Below, piece after piece: positions 36,986 through 46,074 of a stretch of DNA of 64,000 nucleotides. Source of the DNA: a virus; the IMG/VR virus record IMGVR_UViG_3300036770_001780, positions 30,361-94,360 of that record, one strand, 5' to 3'. Position 1 is the stretch's first letter, and each line of letters begins with the position of its first letter. The notes beneath the pieces are model-generated. The model was not told the origin of the DNA and ran no database searches. It worked only from the letters and a program-made list of their open reading frames with translations. Made by a program: the position numbers and the translations under genes.

Positions 36986-38770
36986 TTAGCCCTCACACGC
37001 CAAGCAGCCTTCTCCGTTCGCCACTTGATTCATGTCTATGTCCTCGATCCTCTTCCTTTCGATTTTTTGAGAAACCTTATCCGCCTTCCTGATACTCTCG
37101 GATCGGCAGTAGTAAAGAGTCTTTAGCCCCAACTTCCAAGCCATGAAATGAACAGTATGAAGATACTTAATGCTCTCGTCAGGCTTAAAGAACAAATTCA
37201 GAGACTGACCTTGATCGATGAATTTCTGTCGGTCGGCAGCGTGCTCTATCACCCATCTCTGGTCGATCTCGATAGCGGTCTTAAAGACTTCCTTTTCTTC
37301 GTCAGTCAACTCTTTGAGGTGCTGAACTGATCCGTTGTTAGCAATGATGGAAGACCAGATTTCTTGCGTATCGTCTCCGACTTTTTCTTTTAGCAGTTTT
37401 TCGAGATGCTTATTTTTGTTCATGTAAGAGCCGGAAAGGGTATCCTGCCTGTATGCGTTTGCCCTATAAGGCTCTATTGAAGGGCTAGTGTTGCCCATTA
37501 TGATAGAGGTCGTCGCATTTGGCGCAATAGCCATCACATGACTAAATCTAAACCCAGTCCCTGCGGCGTCAGGAGCCTCCCCCCTCTTTTTTCCAAGCTC
37601 CAAATTAGCCTTATCCATCTCTGTCCTGATGTGCTTTATAATCTGTTTATTGCAAATCTTAGCTGCAAGAGACTCAAACGGGATCATCTTGGACTGCAAG
37701 TAAGAATGGAATCCTAGTTCTCCAATGCCGATTGACCTTTCGCGCATGGCAGAAAATTTAGCCCTTGAGATTTCATCTGGAGCACGCTGAATAAAGCAAT
37801 CCAGTACGTTATCCATGAACTCAGCAATATCCAGGAAGAACTGGCTGTCTTTCGACCACTCATCGTAATAGTCGATATTGACAGACGAAAGGCAACAGAC
37901 TGCCGTTCTGACCTCACTAACTGGGAGAATCACTTCGGCGCAAAGGTTGGATTGCTTAATGCTTAAACCTTTTTCTTTCAAGAACTTAGGCATCTCACGA
38001 TTTGAAGTATCAATGAAATGGATATACGGCTCACCCGTCATCATTCGAAGTTCAATGATTTTCTGCCACAGATACTTAGCAGATACGACTTCTTTCGCTA
38101 CTTTAGAGGCGGGATCAATTAACGCCCATGAGTCGTCGGTTTTTGGGTTCTTCATACAGTTCTCAATTATTTGCATGAAGTCGTCTGTGATATTGACGCC
38201 GTGGTGAAGATTTAAGCATCGCTGGTTTGGGTCGCCAGTAGGTTTTCTCATCTCAAGAAACGGGATAATGTCTGGGTGAGATATATCGAGGTACATAGCA
38301 TAAGAGCCTCGACGTGTCCTACCCTGCCTGTAGGCCAAGCAAGAAGCATCGTATGTCTTCATGTGCGGCATGATCCCGGTTGACTTATCATCTGACGACC
38401 GGATCCCAAGCCCGATCCCAACCCCGCCGCCAAGCATAGAAAGCCAGTTCACTTCGGATAGAGTATCCACCAACCCCTCTGAAGTGTCTGGCAAGTATGA
38501 TAAGTAACAGCTTATAGGAAGACCTTTTTTGGCTCGACCAAATGAAAGGATAGGTGTCGAAGCAGAAAACCATTGTTTCGACATATACTCGTACATCCTT
38601 TGGGCGTGATCTTTATTCGACCCAAAAGCGTTTGCCACGTAAGCAAATCTTTCCTGGGGGCAGTCCTCTTCGTCGCGCATGTAAGACTCTTTCATGCGCT
38701 TGATACCCAAGCTATCAAACAAAAGGTTTCTCTCTCGGTCTATTTCAATGCCGAGGTATTTCTCTCTCAT
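36986..38770 (-). CDS. nrdA: ribonucleotide reductase large subunit
   Basis: 594 aa class I catalytic subunit reducing ribonucleotides. Catalytic NLCAEV with C277 and E279, the disulfide partner Cys in LPISCYLS and in AVCCLSSVN, a PNATTS loop, and a C-terminal CLACEG redox pair are all visible. It is short because it lacks the N-terminal ATP-cone, so it is probably not inhibited by dATP through that domain. AAGGAG five bases ahead of ATG. It heads the leftward RNR operon, under the promoter at 38811-38839. Confidence 0.95.
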   Translation of the reverse strand: MREKYLGIEIDRERNLLFDSLGIKRMKESYMRDEEDCPQERFAYVANAFGSNKDHAQRMYEYMSKQWFSASTPILSFGRAKKGLPISCYLSYLPDTSEGLVDTLSEVNWLSMLGGGVGIGLGIRSSDDKSTGIMPHMKTYDASCLAYRQGRTRRGSYAMYLDISHPDIIPFLEMRKPTGDPNQRCLNLHHGVNITDDFMQIIENCMKNPKTDDSWALIDPASKVAKEVVSAKYLWQKIIELRMMTGEPYIHFIDTSNREMPKFLKEKGLSIKQSNLCAEVILPVSEVRTAVCCLSSVNIDYYDEWSKDSQFFLDIAEFMDNVLDCFIQRAPDEISRAKFSAMRERSIGIGELGFHSYLQSKMIPFESLAAKICNKQIIKHIRTEMDKANLELGKKRGEAPDAAGTGFRFSHVMAIAPNATTSIIMGNTSPSIEPYRANAYRQDTLSGSYMNKNKHLEKLLKEKVGDDTQEIWSSIIANNGSVQHLKELTDEEKEVFKTAIEIDQRWVIEHAADRQKFIDQGQSLNLFFKPDESIKYLHTVHFMAWKLGLKTLYYCRSESIRKADKVSQKIERKRIEDIDMNQVANGEGCLACEG

Positions 38771-38787
38771 GAGTTCTCCTTGATTAG

Positions 38788-38839
38788 CCTATCTGTAGCG
38801 GTGAATCTACAGAATACCACTACAGATAGGGTAGGTCAA
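38788..38839 (-). promoter_or_regulatory. sigma70-like promoter with overlapping palindromic operator for the RNR operon
   Basis: Read leftward, TTGACC (38839-38834) and TATTCT (38816-38811) are separated by exactly 17 bases. Superimposed is a perfect 11-bp inverted repeat, CCTATCTGTAG at 38788-38798 and CTACAGATAGG at 38820-38830. One arm lies in the promoter spacer and the other lies downstream of the -10, near the start point. This is the geometry of a repressor-binding site or an mRNA leader hairpin. Confidence 0.65.
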
Positions 38840-38847
38840 GTTAAGAG

Positions 38848-39099
38848 CTACTCCTTCTCCATGCTTGCAATCTTGCGGTCCAGATACCACCGGGCCTTCT
38901 TCAAGTCTTGCAGCGGCGTGCCTTTCAGGCTGTGCCGGAACAGGTACTTAATGCAGTTGCCAAGCCGGAAGTCATTACAGAAACCATACTGCTCAATGAT
39001 GTCGATAACATCCATTGGCCCTTTCGTGTAGTGGCTAGGATAGTTTACAGGATCGTGTCCGCCTACCCACTTGTTTTCCATTTTCACTTGAGATTCCAT
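38848..39099 (-). CDS. DUF3310 family protein
   Basis: 83 aa. The DPVNYPSHYTKGPMDVIDII segment followed by FRLGNCIKYLFRH and a KARWYLDRKI end are hallmarks of DUF3310, a short phage family usually found with nucleotide metabolism genes. An AAAGGGAT leader precedes ATG 39099. Expressed before nrdAB and after thyX on the same strand. Function not established. Confidence 0.88.
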   Translation of the reverse strand: MESQVKMENKWVGGHDPVNYPSHYTKGPMDVIDIIEQYGFCNDFRLGNCIKYLFRHSLKGTPLQDLKKARWYLDRKIASMEKE

Positions 39100-39104
39100 C
39101 TTTA

Positions 39105-39926
39105 TTATCCCTTTCCTTTCAAGAATTCAAGGCTCTCTTCCTCTGCGAACCAGCGGAGTTGCGCCCATCCGTTGAAGTTCCTTTCACCCATGCCGTCATA
39201 CGGGCAAGCGACGTGCTCCATGGGCGACCAGTGCGGCGGGTTAGCCGAAGCTAACTTATCAAACAACTCGATATCTTTTCCCATGTCTCTCTTTCCATCG
39301 TGATTCAGGTAAGAAACCCTTGCACATCGGGCGGCGGAAATCTTCAGCCTCACAGACAGAGGCAGAGTCCGCTCTTCGTCAAGCAAGTAGGGGGTGTGCC
39401 ATTGGAAGTACTTCTTTTCCACTGGCCTGCTGCCGTTCAGCGCCTCTCTCATTGCGCAGGCCAGGGCGTTGATCTCAAGCTGAGCAAGGGGACTGCATCT
39501 TTGAGAGAAGAAGTTATCCCATTCAGTCGAAGAGACAATCGCCTTATGCCAGAGAAAAGGTTCAAGCAGTCGATTCACTACCTGCTTATGGATTCCTAGT
39601 CCTTGGAGTTCTGCGGCCTTATAGCAAGCGTAATTAGCGTAATTCTTCCACAGATTAACCGCCGTCTCGTAAGCCTCGCCTGAAAGCGGTTTCCCGGCCT
39701 GCATTCCTTTCTGGTTTGTTCCGAATTCAATCGGGATGGCTGGGTCCTTCTGAACCCGCTCAATCATCTTGTGAATCGGGATAGCCCTGGAACTTGCTGA
39801 ATTGCGCGAGAAGGCTCTATGTGTGTTGAACTCGGCCAGGACATAGCGGTGCATACAGACTTCCATCGTCGTCAGCCTATCGCCGTAAGCGTTGATAGAG
39901 TCTTCAATTACCTTTGCGTAAATCAT
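39105..39926 (-). CDS. thyX: flavin-dependent thymidylate synthase
   Basis: 273 aa, converts dUMP to dTMP using folate and FAD. The ThyX signature appears as THRAFSRNSASSR with H36, R37, S40, N42, S45 and R47. A later RLEPFLWHKAIVSSTEWDNFF-like region and SARCARVSYLNHDG also fit the family. It lies with RNR and DUF3310, giving a nucleotide-supply cluster. An altered product such as hydroxymethyl-dUMP cannot be excluded from sequence. Confidence 0.88.
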   Translation of the reverse strand: MIYAKVIEDSINAYGDRLTTMEVCMHRYVLAEFNTHRAFSRNSASSRAIPIHKMIERVQKDPAIPIEFGTNQKGMQAGKPLSGEAYETAVNLWKNYANYACYKAAELQGLGIHKQVVNRLLEPFLWHKAIVSSTEWDNFFSQRCSPLAQLEINALACAMREALNGSRPVEKKYFQWHTPYLLDEERTLPLSVRLKISAARCARVSYLNHDGKRDMGKDIELFDKLASANPPHWSPMEHVACPYDGMGERNFNGWAQLRWFAEEESLEFLKGKG

Positions 39927-40217
39927 TCACTTCCCTTTCTCAAACCACTTCATGCACATCCATTGTGACGCTGAAGCGGTTATCGTCATTGTTACAACGT
40001 AAATTAAGCCTAACGCTAAAGCGTGATTCATGTCGGCAGACCTAATGATCTTCATGAATTGATCGACCATTAGAATCTGCCCCACGAAGTAGGTTACGTT
40101 AGCTATTACGGAGCCGATTGTCCCATAAAGGATACTGCTACTATTCCTCGCCCTGCTTACCAGTACGTAGCTAAACTGCTGCGCTATCAGTACCGGAATC
40201 AGAATCCAATAATTCAT
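39927..40217 (-). CDS. small three-helix membrane protein
   Basis: 96 aa from ATG 40217 (MNYWILIPVL...), with three hydrophobic segments at about residues 3-20, 29-50 and 64-84. An in-frame upstream start would give 115 aa but would overlap the preceding gene further. The chosen start already overlaps it by 47 bases. It is one base short of overlapping thyX. No family recognised; a superinfection-exclusion or holin-type role is possible. Confidence 0.65.
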   Translation of the reverse strand: MNYWILIPVLIAQQFSYVLVSRARNSSSILYGTIGSVIANVTYFVGQILMVDQFMKIIRSADMNHALALGLIYVVTMTITASASQWMCMKWFEKGK

Positions 40218-40563
40218 GCCGACTATCTCTCTCTTTAGTGTGTTCCGGGCATAAGGCGGTAAGCCAGTAGTCACCGCTAACCTTTCCCGGCTTGCCGCAA
40301 ATCATGCAGGTCTTTTCCGACTCTGATTCGGCCCTGGCGATTCGGTCGTATATCTCATCCGTGCCAACATCAATATAGAATCGCAGGCCGCCGAACTTCT
40401 CTTTGATTTGAAGCAGGCTCCCGTCCCACCCCATCGAGAAAAGGTCGTTTATGAGGTCGTTCACAATAGAACGCCAGCCTTCCATGCCGCCAATGATGGC
40501 GTCAGGCCATTCCCCCTCTTTTATCCTTTTAGCCTGGAAGCCGTAGTAGATAGATCGAATCAT
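40171..40563 (-). CDS. hypothetical protein with zinc-binding-like motif
   Basis: 130 aa. It contains a GGLRFYIDV stretch followed by a helix and CMICGKPGK, then LTALCPEHT: C/C and C/H pairs that could form a small zinc site. I recall similar small proteins (KEKFGGLRFY pattern) in many phages. Its C-terminus overlaps the membrane protein gene. Function unknown. Confidence 0.8.
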   Translation of the reverse strand: MIRSIYYGFQAKRIKEGEWPDAIIGGMEGWRSIVNDLINDLFSMGWDGSLLQIKEKFGGLRFYIDVGTDEIYDRIARAESESEKTCMICGKPGKVSGDYWLTALCPEHTKERDSRHELLDSDSGTDSAAV

Positions 40564-40564
40564 T

Positions 40565-41803
40565 TCAGTCCTCCATTATCGAATATTCAACCGTGCCAAG
40601 CAAGCCATCTTCCTTATGCCAGATAAATCCTTGCGCCCCGAGGACGTTCCCAATATACCCATGAGAAGAGTGATAATAGTCCGGTGGGCATAGAGCCGGA
40701 ATAATTCTAACCTTAACTCCCATCTTTTCATAGACTCGTTCCTGATGAAGATGTCCAACGTGCGCCTCCCTGATTCTTGACTTGGCCCATAGCTCGGGCT
40801 GTTCGACGGCCATCATTAACGGGCGGTCCTTGTGAGCGCCTTTATCGCCATGCTCGAACATGACTAAATTCTTTCCCCAGGTCCAATACTTCCTTTGCAC
40901 TGGGTCGTTATAGACAGTTACATTTGGCTGCTTATCGTAGATAATCGAGATGCAATTACCCAAGTGCCAGACAGATAAATCGTCGTGATTTCCGCTCACC
41001 ATCACAACATCGACTTGCGCGATCTGCCGCATCTTCTCAATCTGCTTTACTACCGTTTTAAGAGTAGTTGAGAATACTTTGTGATAGCGCGAGTCGTTTG
41101 ACTGAGGGGTTCCCTTTGTCGTTGTACCCTCCCGGTTGTCTGAGTTCAGAATGTCATTCCCCACTACATAGACAATCTTCGAGAAACCTAGAGGGCACCG
41201 GCTCAGGATGGTATCGACAGCTTTTTCATATTCAGCCGTTGCGATACTGGTATCATAGTTCCCCCAACCAGTCTCGTCCGACCAAGCCAGCTTGCCAAAG
41301 TGGGCGTCATAAACGCTTACTTCAAGAGCGGTCTCTTCGTTCGGAATCGGCGAGAAAGACCTGCTAAACGAGAACGGCTTGCTGAAGAACTCTTTCCTTA
41401 CCTCTTCGACTGCCTTCTTTAGTCCCTCTATATTGATAGAGGAGACGCGCTTGAAAGTAGCTTTTACCTGATAAAGAGGAGAGGTTCGAAGTTGGCCGTC
41501 TTTATCCTTAGCGCCAACCTCCCAAGAGTTGCAGATAAACCTTTCGACTTCCCACTTAGAAGTGTCAACCTCAAAGAACTTGATTAGCTGCTCAAGGGTG
41601 TGGATCCGGGTTTCCTTTAAGGAAATGTTCCACTTATCTCCAACGTATTCATGGCTTACTGCCGGATTTTCAGTTGGGATACGAAGAGTGGCGAGAATCT
41701 TCCGGGCCTTCTTTTCTCCGCAATTGAGAAGAGCGGCCAGCTTGTATCGGCCTATCGTGTCAACCGTGTAACCGGCGTCGGTGATGATTTTTCTGTAATC
41801 CAT
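40565..41803 (-). CDS. calcineurin-like metallophosphoesterase
   Basis: 412 aa. An N-terminal helical domain (about 1-60), where GRYKLAALLNCGEKKARKIL looks helix-turn-helix-like, is followed by the phosphoesterase core: VYDAHFGK, VVGNDILN, VSGNHDDL, FEHGDKGAH and HVGHLHQE give the usual metal ligands D-x-H, N, GNHD, H and GHxH. Phage copies with an N-terminal DNA-binding-like region are common in replication modules, where a nuclease or phosphatase role on nucleic acids is assumed. Confidence 0.88.
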   Translation of the reverse strand: MDYRKIITDAGYTVDTIGRYKLAALLNCGEKKARKILATLRIPTENPAVSHEYVGDKWNISLKETRIHTLEQLIKFFEVDTSKWEVERFICNSWEVGAKDKDGQLRTSPLYQVKATFKRVSSINIEGLKKAVEEVRKEFFSKPFSFSRSFSPIPNEETALEVSVYDAHFGKLAWSDETGWGNYDTSIATAEYEKAVDTILSRCPLGFSKIVYVVGNDILNSDNREGTTTKGTPQSNDSRYHKVFSTTLKTVVKQIEKMRQIAQVDVVMVSGNHDDLSVWHLGNCISIIYDKQPNVTVYNDPVQRKYWTWGKNLVMFEHGDKGAHKDRPLMMAVEQPELWAKSRIREAHVGHLHQERVYEKMGVKVRIIPALCPPDYYHSSHGYIGNVLGAQGFIWHKEDGLLGTVEYSIMED

Positions 41804-41809
41804 GTCAGT

Positions 41810-42904
41810 TTATTGTACCCGAACCTTTACCATTGCATCGTAAAGAGAGTTTGCCGTGTCTTCCCATTTGAACTTCTGGCCGAACTTCGAGATAGCCTTA
41901 CGTCGAGAGGCGAGTTCATCTCTCTGTCGATAAGCCTGCTCTAGTTTCGACACGACTTCATCCAAGCATGGGTCGTGCCAGTTTCCTAGCGGGTAATCGC
42001 CTTGGTAGAAAGTCTTAGGAGATCCGCAGGTCAACAGCAGGTCTTTGCACGGATATTCCTCATCCCTCGTGATGTCCGTATGTCCAGTAGCGTCCGTAGC
42101 GATGCAAGGAACGCCGCAGGCAAGCGCCTCCATTAGGCATAGATTAGTTCCAGCCTCACAGCGATTAGGAAAGAGAATCACGTCGCACGAACGATAAGCG
42201 TAACTAATCCACAAATTACTGACATTCTTTCCGTTTTTTACCTTTGCGTTTTCAAGGATATGTTCAAAAAATCTGAACTCGTTATCCCTGTACCACCTGT
42301 CTTCAAGAGAATAAGACATCCTGACTTTAGAGTGGGCGTTCCAAGCGAATTGCCGCATTAAAGCAGGCCACTGATTGTGCCAGTTGTAGTTCAGGCAAAC
42401 CTCAGGATGCCGCTCCTGGAAGATAGACATGGCCTTAATCACGATGTCTTGCCCCTTGCGGAACTCAAACTTACCGAATGACCCGACCGTGAAAGGATTT
42501 CCTCCTGGCTTGGCCGCATAAGGGAAATCGGATAGACGAACTCCTTGAATGGCTACGGAAACAGGGATATCGACAAGCGGCTCAAGCCATTCTTGCATCC
42601 ATGTACTGCCGCATACAATCGAATCCCAAAGACGGTTGGCGTAGTAGGCCATCTTCTCGCCAGCTATGTTGTTCTCAATGAAGCCATAGCCAACGTTCTT
42701 CTTACCCATAACATTGCTGGTGTATTGAAACCTATGGTCAGATAGGGCAGAAAGAACGACGTTGGCCCCAACCTCAATTGAGTCCGATTGCTGACTGTTA
42801 TGGCACTCGACTTTTTTATCTGCAAGATAAAGGCACACCTGCTCCGAGCACCTGCCCCAACCATAAGCTCCGGGTTCCGGCAGGTAACAAGCAAAATCAA
42901 CCAT
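41810..42904 (-). CDS. glycosyltransferase family 4-like protein
   Basis: 364 aa GT-B fold enzyme. The donor-binding half has FTVGSFGKFEFRKGQDIVIK and the EX7E signature in FPNRCEAGTNLCLMEALACG, followed by VPCIATDATGHTD. It would transfer a sugar from a nucleotide-sugar donor. It lies next to a second glycosyltransferase and among replication genes, not virion genes, so the acceptor could be DNA or a host surface glycan; sequence does not decide. Confidence 0.88.
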   Translation of the reverse strand: MVDFACYLPEPGAYGWGRCSEQVCLYLADKKVECHNSQQSDSIEVGANVVLSALSDHRFQYTSNVMGKKNVGYGFIENNIAGEKMAYYANRLWDSIVCGSTWMQEWLEPLVDIPVSVAIQGVRLSDFPYAAKPGGNPFTVGSFGKFEFRKGQDIVIKAMSIFQERHPEVCLNYNWHNQWPALMRQFAWNAHSKVRMSYSLEDRWYRDNEFRFFEHILENAKVKNGKNVSNLWISYAYRSCDVILFPNRCEAGTNLCLMEALACGVPCIATDATGHTDITRDEEYPCKDLLLTCGSPKTFYQGDYPLGNWHDPCLDEVVSKLEQAYRQRDELASRRKAISKFGQKFKWEDTANSLYDAMVKVRVQ

Positions 42905-42937
42905 TCACTACCTCCTTTTATTCACCGATTCGGAAGT

Positions 42938-44260
42938 TTAATGCTCGTTCCACACCATAGAGCAAGCCTCTACTACCGTATCGCTCCACCCTCCAATCTT
43001 TCGCTGAAAAACTGTGTGGTGGATAGAAGGATTATAGAACTTATTGGCCGCTGGAGTCAAACCCCAGCGCCAGTCTGAGTTCACCGGAACCATTGTATAG
43101 CAAGGAGTACCAAGCACGCCTGCTATGTGAGAGATAGCGGTATCGACCGTAACTACACACTTCAAATTGCTAATAATCGCAGCCAGTGAAACGAGGCCCT
43201 TCCGGTCCCACGCCTTCACATCATTAACTCCCAAGAACTCCCGCTCCCTATCAGTCAACCCTATCTGTAGAGAGATGCACTTCCTTGATTTAATCAATGG
43301 CAAGAACTCCTCTGCCTGAGTGCTTCGCCAGTGATCATTTTGATGATCCGGATTCCCTCGCCAGCAGATGCCGACATACCCATTGAGATCAGAGGCAAGC
43401 GCAGCTATCTGCGGTTCCACTGAAAGGCACTTCGAGTCGATTTCCGGCGCGTTCCTCATTAGGTCAAACATCCAGATCATACTAGACGCTTTGTAACGCT
43501 CAAGTTCAGAAGACCTAATCTTCTCGGAGAAGATGTTCTCGTATCCTTCATATTGGGCAACGATGTCATCTACAAATGCGTCGTGGCGACCGTCTAGGGA
43601 GGTTACAGTAACTTCTACTCCACGACGAGACAACTCCAGGATAGCAGGCATCATCATAAGGCAGTCGCCAAGGCCCTGCTCAAGGATTACGCGAACCCCG
43701 AGCACCTCAATCGCTTCGTCCCATCCAGAGAGAAATCGCAGCTTCTCGTAGCCAGGAATCATCTTCGCGTATTGCTCCTCTCTCTTAGCGTACAGCTTGG
43801 TCCCGTTTTCGTAGTCCCCAAGCTGCATTAGCTTCATCCCTAGGTAGACACCTCTCTCATCTCTTAAAAACTGCCTTGCCCTCTCGTAAAACCCGAGCAT
43901 ATCGCAGGCGCTCGCCGCCTTCAGCTTAACTAGACCGCAGTTCTCGTTATTAAACTTCTCGATTGCCTTATCGCATACCTGAAGGGCCGAAGCAGGATCA
44001 AAGTTGAACATATAAGCTTGGGCTATATTTGCTGCATATTCAGGAATGGGATTCTTGTCGTAAGCAGAATAGAAGTACGAGATAGCGCGATCGTAGTTTT
44101 TCTTGTTGAGTAAAACCGAACCGAGCGCACTGTGGATAACGTCGATATCGACGCCTCCAAACTTAGTGTCCTCTATTGTCTTGAGGAGGCGGAAAGCCCT
44201 ATCGTAATCCTTTAGATGAATAAAGTTTACGGCAGCTAGATAAACGTCAGAGGTCAGCAC
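42938..44260 (-). CDS. TPR protein with GT9-like glycosyltransferase domain
   Basis: 440 aa. The first half (about 1-170) is built of helical pairs with TPR-like spacing (AVNFIHLKDYDRAFRLL, LLNKKNYDRAISYFYSAYDK). The second half starts VRVILEQGLGDCLMMMPAI, then GYVGICWRGNPDHQNDHWRS and VVTVDTAISHIAGVLGTPCY, a pattern of heptosyltransferase (GT9)-like domains in TPR glycosyltransferases. It slightly overlaps rusA. The substrate is unknown. Confidence 0.85.
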   Translation of the reverse strand: MLTSDVYLAAVNFIHLKDYDRAFRLLKTIEDTKFGGVDIDVIHSALGSVLLNKKNYDRAISYFYSAYDKNPIPEYAANIAQAYMFNFDPASALQVCDKAIEKFNNENCGLVKLKAASACDMLGFYERARQFLRDERGVYLGMKLMQLGDYENGTKLYAKREEQYAKMIPGYEKLRFLSGWDEAIEVLGVRVILEQGLGDCLMMMPAILELSRRGVEVTVTSLDGRHDAFVDDIVAQYEGYENIFSEKIRSSELERYKASSMIWMFDLMRNAPEIDSKCLSVEPQIAALASDLNGYVGICWRGNPDHQNDHWRSTQAEEFLPLIKSRKCISLQIGLTDREREFLGVNDVKAWDRKGLVSLAAIISNLKCVVTVDTAISHIAGVLGTPCYTMVPVNSDWRWGLTPAANKFYNPSIHHTVFQRKIGGWSDTVVEACSMVWNEH

Positions 44261-44660
44261 TGATTTTCAATTCTCCATTCGGGTAGATTCGCACTCGAAA
44301 CCTCTTTACTACCGATTCTTCAGTAGGATGAAGGTATACCGGAGCGTTGAAGTTCCTTACGTTGTCGTCTTTAAGCACCCCGGCCTTGACGAGATAATCC
44401 AGCACTGTCGTCCACGCGCCGTCTCTATCCATAGCCCAAGACTTCTTTGGCAGGTAAGCCTTGAATTCGACCGCTGGGTGCTTTAACTCAAGGCCAAAGT
44501 ATTCGGCGGGGATTTGGAGAAGGGCGTCGTTCTCGGCGTCTACAACCCTGGTCGGCTTAAATCGCCTGCCGCCCCTCCCTGATCCGTATGCGTTCTTCTT
44601 GGAGATAACGTCCGCTTCTATCGTTATATCTAAACACGCATCGTCTTTGAATAATGGCAT
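44247..44660 (-). CDS. rusA: RusA-family Holliday junction resolvase
   Basis: 137 aa. RusA features: an early SKKNAYGSGRGGRRFKPTR basic segment, then DRDGAWTTVLDYLVKAGVLKDDNV with the catalytic Asp cluster (D near DRDG and DDD-like DDN). It cuts four-way DNA junctions made during recombination or replication. Start chosen at ATG 44660; a GTG at 44669 is in frame, and neither has a clear Shine-Dalgarno sequence. It overlaps the upstream HNH gene. Confidence 0.88.
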   Translation of the reverse strand: MPLFKDDACLDITIEADVISKKNAYGSGRGGRRFKPTRVVDAENDALLQIPAEYFGLELKHPAVEFKAYLPKKSWAMDRDGAWTTVLDYLVKAGVLKDDNVRNFNAPVYLHPTEESVVKRFRVRIYPNGELKISADL

Positions 44661-44965
44661 TGAGCACACAAAGTTTGAAGGTTGTCCATGTCGTGAGTCC
44701 CGCCAGAACTCCTATTCACGATATGGTCACACTGTAGTTGAAGTACGCTAGAGCAAAACCGGCACCGCCACTTATCCCGCTCAAACACCTGCCGCTTCCT
44801 CATTTCCCAAAACAAGCGGTGAAGCTTGTCGAATACAAGAGATTCTTTCTTCCCTTTCTCGACGAAAACAGGCTCACTTCCCTCCGCTTCGGCTAAACCG
44901 AACGACTCCCGGCTTAGCTTAACGACTTTCCATCCAGTAACACGCTCAAGAGAGGACTTGTTCAT
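44630..44965 (-). CDS. HNH endonuclease
   Basis: 111 aa. Residues about 68-108 show the HNH pattern CRFCSSVL, then LQCDHIVNRSSGGTHDMDNL and CAQCHYSKT: two CxxC zinc knuckles around the DH...N...H catalytic core. The N-terminal half is basic and helical. It may be a free-standing homing endonuclease or a DNA-processing nuclease. Being wedged with overlaps between two replication genes suggests it is integrated into the operon rather than recently inserted. Confidence 0.88.
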   Translation of the reverse strand: MNKSSLERVTGWKVVKLSRESFGLAEAEGSEPVFVEKGKKESLVFDKLHRLFWEMRKRQVFERDKWRCRFCSSVLQLQCDHIVNRSSGGTHDMDNLQTLCAQCHYSKTMRV

Positions 44966-44966
44966 G

Positions 44967-45764
44967 CTATTCCTCTGCTGTATAAACAGCGATCCAGGTA
45001 GTAAAGCACTCGGCCATCATAGCGTCAAAGATAACGCCCTCGTTCTCGGTCCCGACATAAGATCGAACCCGTGGGTCTTCCTTGAACTTCTCCCACTTCT
45101 TAGCCACTTCCTCACTGGCGCGAATTACCACCTTAGAGGGCATAACTACTTCCTTATCCACAATGCCTTGGTCGTGCATGTGTTCAATAAGGCCCTCGTA
45201 GTTCAGGTCTTTAGCCTTATTGACTAGTTCATTTCTGACGCTCATCTGGCGGTCTGAGATGAAGCCATTGTTATAAGGAATCGCACGGGCAATCGCCTTC
45301 AGCTTTGCGATGGTCAGGCCATCGAAGGTGTTTACCGTGATCTGCGGGAACTCTCTCGCAATTCGCAGACATGAATAAGCATCGTTCCGGTTTATGCGGA
45401 ATACCTTCGGAACGAGGTTGTCCATGAAGTCGGTGAAGTTCTTGCAGCCAAGGATGTCCAATACATCCTTCCGATACTGCAACACGCTGAACATTCGCCC
45501 AAGAATAGGGACCATTCGCCTATGGGCACGCCCGACCCGGCTAAACACCTTCGTACAAGCAACGACTTGAGCCGCTAAGTCGTCGGCCTTGATGTTGTCC
45601 GGGATAACAACATCAATCTGATCGTCAGGGTGTCGGAACACCGTGGCGATAATCTCTTTCTCCTGATCCGTTACATCATCCCCGATAAGGATCTCGGACA
45701 AGCTGTTCTCCAATTCGGCAGCTACCTGATGAACAGGACGCTTTAATACCTGAAATTCGCTCAT
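44967..45764 (-). CDS. putative DNA-binding protein
   Basis: 265 aa, mainly helical. A VPKVFRINRNDAYSCLRIAREFP segment in the middle resembles the helix-turn-helix of small ParB/DUF3102-type proteins, which suggests DNA binding. GAGGAGATC precedes the ATG. It lies between the HNH nuclease and a small hypothetical gene just downstream of dnaB. No clear family assignment. Confidence 0.7.
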   Translation of the reverse strand: MSEFQVLKRPVHQVAAELENSLSEILIGDDVTDQEKEIIATVFRHPDDQIDVVIPDNIKADDLAAQVVACTKVFSRVGRAHRRMVPILGRMFSVLQYRKDVLDILGCKNFTDFMDNLVPKVFRINRNDAYSCLRIAREFPQITVNTFDGLTIAKLKAIARAIPYNNGFISDRQMSVRNELVNKAKDLNYEGLIEHMHDQGIVDKEVVMPSKVVIRASEEVAKKWEKFKEDPRVRSYVGTENEGVIFDAMMAECFTTWIAVYTAEE

Positions 45765-45772
45765 GATCTCCT

Positions 45773-46048
45773 CTACGAAATAAGCACTGACTGCTTGGCG
45801 AATACCAAAGGCTCTTCAATCTCCTTGTCCCTTGGAACGAACTCCATCGAGTTAACGCATGTGATGACCGTCCCCTCAGGCAAAGTCGTCACCGACTCCA
45901 TCTCGATTTCCAGATTAGGGAAAACCTTCTCTGCAAACTCTTGGGATTGCGTGATGGCCTCATCCCGATCCGCCGACTGGATATACAGGCTATCAAGGTC
46001 CTTCTTTTCTTTCGGCTTGCCGATCAGGAAATTCACTCTATAAAGCAT
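45773..46048 (-). CDS. hypothetical protein
   Basis: 91 aa, beta-alpha pattern with a Lys-rich N-terminal region and an acidic helix (DRDEAITQSQEFAEKVF, about residues 28-44). GAGGACAGA precedes the ATG. It follows dnaB in the operon with a 26-base gap. No family recognised. Confidence 0.7.
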   Translation of the reverse strand: MLYRVNFLIGKPKEKKDLDSLYIQSADRDEAITQSQEFAEKVFPNLEIEMESVTTLPEGTVITCVNSMEFVPRDKEIEEPLVFAKQSVLIS

Positions 46049-46074
46049 TCTGTCCTCTTGAAGATGTTACCACA

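Noticed and set aside
44630-44965. HNH gene as part of a group I intron
   Set aside because: Flanking genes are intact and overlap it; no intron core or split gene is visible.
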